Source: an uncultured Porphyromonas sp. (GTDB lineage: Bacteria; Bacteroidota; Bacteroidia; Bacteroidales; Porphyromonadaceae). From it: DNA of 7,286 nt. How positions within the stretch are numbered: position 1 is the stretch's first letter; each line of letters opens with the position of its first letter. A program made the position numbers and the translations under genes. A model generated the notes under the pieces. That model had not been told where the DNA came from. It searched no databases and saw nothing but the letters and a program-made list of their open reading frames with translations. This document shows, piece after piece, positions 1-5,883 of this stretch. The stretch is taken from assembly GCA_927910985.1 (NCBI GenBank), contig CAKMOP010000005.1:1-7286 (forward strand), in the 5' to 3' direction.

Positions 1-365
1 CGATGAGCGACACTTGCAGGGTATGGAGCCACTCTTGGAAGCGCTCACTTCCCACCCGCTCAGGGGAGACGTAGAGGAACTTATACTTGCCGAAGAGGCA
101 ATTGTCCAATGCTGTCTGCACCTTCTCCTGAGACATCCCCGAGTGGATCGCGGTAGCACGTATGCCACGAGCTCGCAGATGATCCACTTGATCCTTCATC
201 AAAGAGATGAGCGGCGTGATGACGATCGTTAGTCCAGGGAGGAGAAGCCCTGGTACTTGGAAGGTAATACTCTTGCCCCCGCCAGTAGGCATCAGCCCTA
301 AGGTATCGCGGCCGTCTAATGCAGCTTGGACAATCTCGCGTTGCAGAGGGCGAAAGCTCGAGTAG

Positions 366-368
366 CCC
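366..368 (-). other. Frameshift site in recQ (one G missing on the minus strand)
   Basis: The minus strand reads TACTGGGCTACTCG. With GGGG in place of GGG it reads Y-W-G-Y-S-S, which joins EVLLRYW to GYSSFRPLQ without a gap, as in other RecQ proteins. A one-base deletion in a short G run is the simplest reading. Confidence 0.85.
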
Positions 369-416
369 AGTAGCGAAGCAGTACTTCTCGGGGAGAGCGA
401 TGCATCTGCCTTTCCA

Positions 417-424
417 GGGAAGGG
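417..424 (-). other. Probable second frameshift site near the recQ N-terminus
   Basis: The acidic ORF that starts at 560 and the frame carrying SPREVLLRYW differ by one base, and the second frame has a stop at 430-432, so the switch must lie below that. Two CCC runs on the minus strand (422-424 and 417-419) are the likeliest places. Adding one C at the first gives HSRSPSLERQMHRSPREVLL. This site exists only if translation starts at 560 rather than at 405. Confidence 0.4.
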
Positions 425-580
425 ATCGGCTATGTTGATGAGTAGGGGAGCCTAATGGATCTTCATCGAAGAGATCTTCAGGCCACAGCTCATGACGCTC
501 TATGATCGGCTCATCAGCACCTAAGAGCTCCTCGATATCTTCAGCAGTAGTCAGTGTCATATGCAGGCTGGAGATGACGG

Positions 581-2352
581 CTACTGCTTGATAAGTCGCT
601 CGGAGAGCTCGCTCTCGAGACAGAGGTCTTTGACTCGTAGCTGCAGGAAACTCTGAGGATAGAAGTTATTTTCCTCGAGTTCGAAGCACAATGAGAAGGC
701 TTTGTGTCGGGTGATGTCGGGTGCATAGCGCGCCAGTCCCAGTGCAAAGCCGTGGAGGGGCCGTATACGCTGATAGGAGTCGGTCATACGTAGGCTCAGA
801 TGCTGCAAGGCTTTGCCTACCGCTCGGCTACCGCCAGCATCGCGCATCCCATGGGTGATGAAGATAGGACGCTCATTATCTGTCCCGAAGGGATAGAGCA
901 TCTCCACCTGACGTAGCAGTGTCCTTGATATCTCCGAGGGCTTGAGGACGACATCTACCTGGAGGCGAGGAGTGAAGGATGAGGTCTGGGGAGTCTCGTC
1001 TACTTCGGCTACGTATTCCTGTATGCGTCTCGTGAATTCGGGGAGACGATCCTCTCGGACGGTCAGCCCTGCAGCGAAGATGTGTCCCCCGAAGTTTTCT
1101 AAGCAATCGCTACAGGCCTGTATGGCTTGGTAGAGATCAAAGCCTCCAGCTGATCGACCTGAACCTGCGAGGTATTCTCCCGTACTATGGGAGAGTATGA
1201 GAATGGGACGATGGAATCGGTCGGCTAAACGCGCAGCTACAATCCCCATAACGCCCTTGTTCCATTCTGGGCGATAAAGGATGATAAGTCGTTGCTTCAA
1301 GAGCTGAGGATCACCTTCAACCAAGGCAATTGCTTCGCGAGTGACCTGCTGGTCAAGTTCTTGTCGCTGGCGATTATAATCATCTAATATCTTGCTCTGC
1401 TCTTCGGCTGTAGCATGGTCTTCGGCGATGAGGAGCTTGACCGACTCTGCTCCATGCGCCATACGGCCTGCTGCGTTGATACGGGGGCCGAGCTCATAGT
1501 ATATGCTGGCCATGTCGACACGTCCAGGCTGTATCTTCCCCAGACGCATCAGGTAAGTAATGGCTATGGAAGGCTGTGTGTTGAGTTGCTGTAGACCGTG
1601 ATAGATAAAGATGCGATTCTCGCCAAGTATAGAGACGCGGTCTTGGGCAATGCTCAAGACGAGCAACTCCAATAGAGGAAGCAGGGTCTCGAAGGCAAGG
1701 TGACGATGAATAGCCAGCCCTTGGATGAGCTTGAAGGCTACGCCACAGCCCGAGAGCTCTGTAAATGGGTAGTGGTTGTCAGAGCGCTTGGGGTTGAGAA
1801 TCGCCGTAGCAGAAGGGAGCGTGTCATCAGGGGTGTGGTGTCACAGACGATGAAGTCAATGCCTTGACTTCGGGCATAGCTAATTTCTTCTGTGGCCTTG
1901 ATGCCAGTGTCTACCGATATGATGAGCCCGACGCCTAACTGGTGTGCGTAATCGATCCCCTGTAGAGTGATGCCATAGCCGTCATCATAACGATCAGGGA
2001 TGTAATAATGTAGATACTCTTCGGGAAGACATTGAGCACGAAGGTAGCGGTAGAGTAGGGCGACAGCTGTCGTGCCATCGACATCATAATCTCCATAGAT
2101 CAAGATATGCTCACGCTCCTCAATAGCTCGGTGAAGTCGCTCGACTGCCACCGACATATCCTCCAGAAGGAAAGGATCATACAATTCCTCTAAGCGTGGA
2201 GCGAAGAAGCTCTGGGCTTCGGCATAGGTGTGTATGCCTCTATTAACAAGTAGATAGCCCATAGCAGGAAAGAGCCCCAAGCGTGCTGCTAATTCACGCG
2301 CTTGGGTCTCTTCTTCCGTGGTGTATGATTTGACCTCCCAGCTTTGGGACAT
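581..2352 (-). pseudogene. recJ: RecJ single-stranded-DNA-specific 5'-3' exonuclease, split by one missing base
   Basis: RecJ is the DHH-family exonuclease that degrades 5'-ended single strands in RecF-pathway recombination, mismatch repair and base excision repair. The N-terminal part (2352 down to about 1840) has motif I, LIYGDYDVDG (residues 84-93), and motif II, ISVDTG (145-150). It then reaches I-V-C-D at residues 168-171, where the expected D-H-H is lost through a shift. Adding one C restores DHHTPDDTLPSATAILNPK and continues through SGCGVAFKLIQ, the metal-binding Asp (about 238, in IAQDRV), GPRINAAGR (289-297), WNKGVMGIVAARL, GSGRSAGGFDLYQA and the DHHA1 motif GGHIFAAG (422-429), to a stop at 581. 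The repaired protein is 590 residues, normal for RecJ. It starts 20 bases after the DUF4919 gene and ends 20 bases before the ATG at 560, so the three genes probably share a transcript. As written, the sequence yields a 204-residue stub without the DHH and DHHA1 parts. Confidence 0.95.
1839..1840 (-). other. Frameshift site at the RecJ DHH motif
   Basis: The minus strand reads TGT GAC ACC ACA CCC. With GACC instead of GAC it reads TGT GAC CAC CAC ACC CCT, that is C-D-H-H-T-P, the canonical RecJ motif. One base is therefore missing between the conserved Asp codon (1840-1842) and the first His codon. Confidence 0.9.
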
Positions 2353-2372
2353 ATCTTCGGGGCTTGAGGATG

Positions 2373-3257
2373 CTATTTCTTTGCTGTCGTGGGTAAAGTA
2401 GGCTGCAATAAATAATAGTGAAGCTCGGTCTTCCCCTTCTCTTTACCTTGTATTTCTACAACGATATAGCCTTTCCCTTTGTTCGCTTGTTCGCGATGAC
2501 TGAGGATCTCCTCGCGTGGTGTCTCATTCCAGTGCTGCTCAAATAGGAGAGCATCTGAGAGCGAACGTACCTGTACCGCTTTGTCGAAGCTCGATCCATC
2601 GCCCGTGTGAGCAATCATACTCAGTAGCTCTACCAGCTGGTACATATAGGCGTTGAACTTACTACTCTTCAGGTGTAGCGATAGATCACAGGCTCGCTTG
2701 ATGAGCCCGATATGTGTAGGGGTTCGCCAAAGCCCTTGTTGGACAGTCTTCAGAGCTTCGGCGAACTTCCGATTCTCAATGAGTCGGTCTGCCTCCGTCT
2801 CAATCTTATTGAGGAAGGGTGCCGTATCATCACGACCGTCTACAGAGAAATAGAGTTCGCGGATATCGGCACGGGTGAGTGTAGAGTCAGCATGGCGGAA
2901 GCGTGTCGTCAGCAATTCGGGTGTCTGTGCACTCTTCTCACTTACTTGGTGCATAGGAGCTGTCCCCCCCGTACGAAGTCTGATGCTATCTTGGCGCATC
3001 TTCTCCAGTTGCTCCTCGGAGGGAGCTTGAGCCGCATAGTGGTGGGAGCGTGCGCGTGAACGTATGCTGTAGGAGTGATGTCGATGCCTTGAGGACTCTC
3101 GGCTGTTCTTCGATGCGTGCTTGCTCTTCGACGAAGACTTCTTACTCTGGGTCGTCTTATGCGGCTTGCGGCTACGTGCCTCTCCTTGCGCTGGAGTGGA
3201 GAGCGTGAGGCTGATTGTAGCCAGTAGTAGGGTTATCTTTGAATGGATAGGTCGCAT
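2373..3257 (-). CDS. Exported DUF4919-family protein with a basic Ser/Arg/His-rich N-terminal linker
   Basis: This is a 294-residue protein of unknown function. From the ATG at 3257 it begins MRPIHSKITLLLATISLTLS, a typical signal peptide, with likely cleavage near residues 23-27 (PAQGEA), so it should be exported to the periplasm or beyond. An in-frame ATG at 3311 would add 18 residues in front of the signal peptide and bury it, so I chose 3257. Residues 28-73 are low-complexity and strongly basic (runs of S, K, R, H). From about 110 to 290 the protein resembles the Bacteroidota DUF4919 family: FRHADSTLTRADIRELYFSV, a helical TPR-like stretch (EADRLIENRKFAEALKTVQQ), and GDGSSFDKAVQVRSLSDALL. 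The C-terminus (KGYIVVEIQGKEKGK) fits a final beta-rich part. It is the first gene of the apparent unit with recJ and recQ and is intact. The family call comes from remembered motif patterns; there is no evidence of a repair role. Confidence 0.7.
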   Translation of the reverse strand: MRPIHSKITLLLATISLTLSTPAQGEARSRKPHKTTQSKKSSSKSKHASKNSRESSRHRHHSYSIRSRARSHHYAAQAPSEEQLEKMRQDSIRLRTGGTAPMHQVSEKSAQTPELLTTRFRHADSTLTRADIRELYFSVDGRDDTAPFLNKIETEADRLIENRKFAEALKTVQQGLWRTPTHIGLIKRACDLSLHLKSSKFNAYMYQLVELLSMIAHTGDGSSFDKAVQVRSLSDALLFEQHWNETPREEILSHREQANKGKGYIVVEIQGKEKGKTELHYYLLQPTLPTTAKK

Positions 3258-3299
3258 TGTTTGTCTCTTGTTAGTCGCCTCTAATGGCCGAAGAAGGTC

Positions 3300-3328
3300 G
3301 ATTGTTATCATAATACCTTCGTGTCAAA
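3300..3328 (-). promoter_or_regulatory. Candidate promoter for the DUF4919-recJ-recQ unit
   Basis: On the minus strand TTTG (3325-3328) is followed after 17 bases by TAACAATC (3300-3307). Bacteroidota promoters use TTTG near -33 and TAnnTTTG near -7, so the upstream box fits well and the downstream box only partly. The start of transcription would fall just downstream, about 35-40 bases before the ATG at 3257 and past the ATG at 3311, which agrees with the chosen start codon. The dyad at 3349-3368 lies just upstream and could be an operator. This is a weak call. Confidence 0.3.
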
Positions 3329-3493
3329 TTCGGAGGCTAATCACTGGGCGTTCACTTTAGAATGAACGTATTCACTCGGCTGCTCAGTATAGGGACTGTG
3401 AGCCCCATCGCTTAGACAAAGATAACGGAAACAGCTCGTATTTCTTTTCTGTCTGTTGAGTAAATGAGTCTGTATCCGGTGTCTTATGAAGAA

Positions 3494-3571
3494 TGAAGCT
3501 ACTTCACCTGAGGAATACTTTCGCTCCTCAGCTGGAAGGTTTATCTTCCACGCGTGGCAAGTAAACTTTCC
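3494..3571. repeat. Three back-to-back inverted repeats, the largest a 38-base near-palindrome
   Basis: Three dyads follow each other almost without gaps. The first is TGAAG/CTTCA with a 3-base centre (3494-3506). The second is CTGAGGA/TCCTCAG with a 10-base loop (3508-3531). The third is a 38-base quasi-palindrome (3534-3571) centred on CCACGCGTGG. Of its 19 base pairs, 15 are Watson-Crick, two are G-T and two are mismatched. CTCCTC on its left flank and GAGGA on its right extend the symmetry imperfectly. No T run follows on either strand, so these are not obvious terminators. They could be a dispersed intergenic repeat, a protein-binding site or structured leader RNA; the sequence alone cannot decide. 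Confidence 0.7.
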
Positions 3572-3670
3572 GAAGGAGGAAAGAATGAGGAATATATTCT
3601 CGAGGTATCGCAGGTGCAAATAGAGTAAAGTCCTGCTTCTGTCGTAGAGGTGCTCAGTTGGCGTGTACGT

Positions 3671-3678
3671 CAAATATA
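3671..3678 (-). promoter_or_regulatory. Candidate Bacteroidota -7 box (TATATTTG)
   Basis: TATATTTG on the minus strand matches the TAnnTTTG consensus exactly and sits just downstream of the lipoprotein terminator, facing the DUF4919 gene. No TTTG is found at the proper distance upstream, and use of this site would give a leader of about 400 bases containing all the inverted repeats. It may be a chance match. Confidence 0.25.
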
Positions 3679-3710
3679 TGCCGTGTCGTCTTTAGTTGAA
3701 TCACTAAAAG

Positions 3711-3749
3711 AGTAGCGGTCCTGCTCCCATCGGGAGCAGGACCGCTACT
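3711..3749 (-). terminator. Rho-independent terminator after the lipoprotein gene
   Basis: The arms AGTAGCGGTCCTGCTCCC (3711-3728) and GGGAGCAGGACCGCTACT (3732-3749) form a perfect 18-base-pair stem with a 3-base loop. Read on the minus strand the stem is followed by CTTTTAGTG, a short T run. It begins 20 bases past the stop codon of the lipoprotein gene, as expected for its terminator. The plus side has no T run, so it should work mainly for minus-strand transcripts. Confidence 0.9.
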
Positions 3750-3769
3750 TGTATTCGGAGGAGAAGGTA

Positions 3770-5819
3770 CTACCGTTGCTTCTTTCCCCAGCGCTTGTAG
3801 TATTCGATGTTCTTATCCTCACGCTTCTTCTTGCTTTCGTCAGGCTTGACTTTGCGCAGAATATCGGGTTTGCTACCTATGGGAGACTGGGTCTGTATCT
3901 CCCACTTCTCTTCGGATGTGAAGCCTTTCTTGACCGCAAGCGCCTGCGGGTAATAATAGACCTCCTCAGGAGCACGATCGGGATAATCCCCTGGTGTGAA
4001 GGCGGCATTTTGGTCGGTGTCGACGATGAGACGCAGGAAGTATTCTCCTGGCTTGAGGTCTCGGAATGTGACTTGGCTTGACTCTATGGATGACTGTGGT
4101 GTCGGCAGACTATCGATTCGTGTTGCTTTGGCTGCCTGCTTAGCCAGTAGGTCGCTTAGTACTTTGTCCTCTTTGGGTTTCTGTTCCTTGGGCTGGGCTT
4201 GTGTCGTATCTACTTTGACCTCGCTTCCGTACAGCTGCATTAGGACGGCTTCGCTTTTGTCTAAGAGTTGTACCAAAGCATTTGAGTGAATACCTTGGAG
4301 CTTGATGGAGAGATGTCCTAATTCAGCCTCCGGCTGTACCTGCTGGGTGATGGCTACTGAATCGCAAGGCGCACCGTAGATGTCCCTAAGACTTGCTGAG
4401 TCAATGCGTACTCGATAGCTCTTGCCATAGTTGCGAGGGAAGAGCAGTGCATAGCGGAGGATCGGCTCGAGGGAATCTTGCATTTAGGGTGAAGGCTTGT
4501 GGCTTGTAAACAGAGTCCTCTTGCACTTCAAGGCGTATCGCAGTCGTGGACAGCGTGGGTAGTGGACGTGAAACAGATAAGTAGAGGCTATCTCCAGGGG
4601 TACCTGCATAGACCCCCGAAGCCCCTGTTAGCGAGAGTTGAAGAGGAGACTTTACTGGCTCGGTCGGCTTACTGTGCTTGCTCCCTCGTACTTGTGGCTT
4701 GATGAAGAGTAGGGTGTCAGTCTGCTTCTGTACGTGTAGGAGTGAGTCTGTCTTCTCATAGGTGAGGACAAAGCGCACTGAGTCACGAGCGATCAGCTCT
4801 TTGTCTCGTAGCCATAGATCAACTACCTTCCCCTTAGCCGCCGCTACATACAGGGCTTCAGCAGAGGTGTTTGGCTTATCCAGTGAGCGTAGCAGAGGAA
4901 GCTGCTTCGGTTCGGTAAGGAACTCCAGTCGGCATACCAAGCTGTCGGGGCGGCTATGCCGCTCGAGCCCTCTCCGATCTACCTGTGCGACCGAGTAGCG
5001 AAGAGCAATGTCTCGCGGGAAGTAGTAAGTATAAGGATAGGTGACGAGCGAGTCACGGTGGAGTGTATCTCGGCGTACAATGGAGTCGATACGGATAGTG
5101 TCGGTGCGCATACTATCACGTAGCGTAGTCTTATAGATCAGAGATGAGAAGGCAAGCCCTTCGCTACGGTCGCTGTACTGGTAGTTTGCATCGTTGTCTC
5201 TGGTGGCAAATACCTTATAGCTACTATTGGGAAGACCACGCATCGTGAAGAAGCCCATCTTATTCGTCTTACTGACGAAGGGGAAAGCCTTCTGACGAAG
5301 TGTGCTGTCGCTAAGCTTATCTGCAGGGTAAGCTCCCACAATGAGTCCATCCATTGGCTCGAAGGTAAGTGCATCAATCACCCGACCAGCGAGCTGCATC
5401 GAGTCAATACGCTGACCTGTGGAAATGAGGTAGCTAAAGTTCTCCAGTGGGTTATCCTCGTTGTTGTCTACGATGACATCATCGAAGTAGAAGCTGTAGG
5501 TAGTGTTTGGGCGCAGACTATCAGAGAGGATGATCGAGACCTGATGGCCGTTGGCCGTGATGCGCGCAGCTTCCCGCTGGGGAGGTGAAACGATGATCTT
5601 ATCGGTCTGACTGGAGAGCTTTACGTTCTCATCGAAGGTCAAGGTCAGATGGTGGGCATTGACTCCAGTAGCCTTCATCGCTGGAGTTGCCTTCAGGAGT
5701 CGTGGAGGAGTCGTGTCGAAGGGTCCCCCTTCGGGTGATCCTTGATTGGCACAGCTCCATAGCAGGAATGATCCTGCCAGGAAGCTGAGTGCAAATTGCT
5801 TGGTTCTATTTGGGTTCAT
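3770..5819 (-). pseudogene. Ig-like (SbsA-type) domain lipoprotein, split by one extra base
   Basis: This is a large envelope lipoprotein of a family common in Bacteroidota; its molecular role is unknown. The start at 5819 gives a lipoprotein signal peptide ending L-L-W-S-C, with the lipidated Cys at 23, followed by ANQGSPEGGPFDTTPPR, a hallmark opening of the family. Residues about 37-135 form the SbsA-type Ig domain (LTFDENVKL, LRPNTTYSFYF). Residues about 143-225 look like a carboxypeptidase-regulatory-like fold (GFFTMRGLPNSSYKVFATRD). A Ser/Asp/Thr-rich stretch at 233-258 follows. The frame then breaks after residue 445 (AFTL); the rest (MQDSLEPILRYALL onward, stop at 3770) continues the same protein one base later, ending in a domain with LKPGEYFLRLIVDTDQNAAF and PEEVYYYP. 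With the extra A removed the protein has 682 residues. The gene lies 64 bases after the desulfidase gene and ends at a strong terminator. Confidence 0.8.
4483..4485 (-). other. Frameshift site in the lipoprotein gene (one extra A)
   Basis: The minus strand reads ACC CTA A ATG CAA GAT, where the run of three A spans 4483-4485. Removing one A joins QAFTL directly to MQDSLEP in a single 682-residue frame. The upstream frame otherwise runs on to a stop at 4401 with a tail that looks non-coding, so the two frames overlap by 83 bases. Confidence 0.8.
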
Positions 5820-5883
5820 CCAATAGTAGCTGATTACATATATGAGACGAGTCGGGCACTATCAGTGAGCCCCAATAAGCGGG

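Larger units (their letters stand above)
1..560 (-). pseudogene. recQ: RecQ ATP-dependent DNA helicase, N-terminal part, frameshifted and cut by the window edge
   Basis: RecQ is a superfamily 2 3'-5' DNA helicase that unwinds recombination and repair intermediates, in the RecF pathway together with RecJ. The minus strand below about 365 encodes the RecQ motif 0 (GYSSFRPLQREIVQ), the Walker A motif MPTGGGKS, motif Ia (VITPLISLMKDQV) and VSPER. It leaves the window at QVSLI, just before the expected DEAH box. The preceding residues, SPREVLLRYW, lie in another frame; adding one G to the run at 366-368 gives RYWGYSSFRPLQ, the normal family sequence. The start is uncertain. The ATG at 405 gives a family-sized N-terminus (Walker A at residues 41-46). 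The ATG at 560, 20 bases after the recJ stop, opens an acidic stretch (EDIEELLGADEPIIER) that would join RecQ only if a second base is missing near 417-424. I prefer 560 because of operon spacing and because the stretch looks coding. Family assignment is certain; the start is not. Confidence 0.9.
3258..3710. other. Long intergenic region with inverted repeats and probable promoter DNA
   Basis: About 450 bases separate the DUF4919 start from the terminator of the lipoprotein gene. A minus-strand open frame crosses 3341-3673 (TTG start), but its translation resembles no family I know and includes the palindromic DNA, so I do not call it a gene. The region holds a tandem set of dyads (3494-3571), a 10-base palindrome GAATATATTC (3590-3599), a hairpin at 3349-3368 (CGTTCA/TGAACG, 8-base loop), a direct repeat TTCACT (3351-3356 and 3371-3376), a short inverted repeat TTTAGT/ACTAAA (3691-3696 and 3703-3708) and two weak promoter candidates. 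No tRNA or known riboswitch was recognised. Confidence 0.7.

Noticed and set aside
2712..3059. Plus-strand open frame of 115 codons
   Set aside because: It lies wholly opposite the well-supported DUF4919 gene, and its translation looks like an antisense shadow.
3036..3176. Eukaryote-like RS domain
   Set aside because: The protein has a bacterial signal peptide and a Bacteroidota domain; this is simple low-complexity basic sequence.
3341..3673. Minus-strand open frame of 110 codons in the intergenic region
   Set aside because: It starts with TTG, its translation resembles no known family, and it runs through the palindromes; more likely non-coding DNA.
3749..4081. Plus-strand open frame with hydrophobic stretches
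   Set aside because: Antisense to the conserved C-terminal part of the lipoprotein; the hydrophobic segment arises from complementing charged codons.
4481..4490. Programmed ribosomal frameshift in the lipoprotein gene
   Set aside because: There is no slippery heptamer or downstream structure of a known type, the needed shift is +1, and similar breaks in recJ and recQ point to sequence error.
5820..5883. Terminator or promoter between the desulfidase and lipoprotein genes
   Set aside because: The hairpin at 5854-5873 is short and bulged with no T run, and no good TTTG/TAnnTTTG pair is visible, so neither is called.
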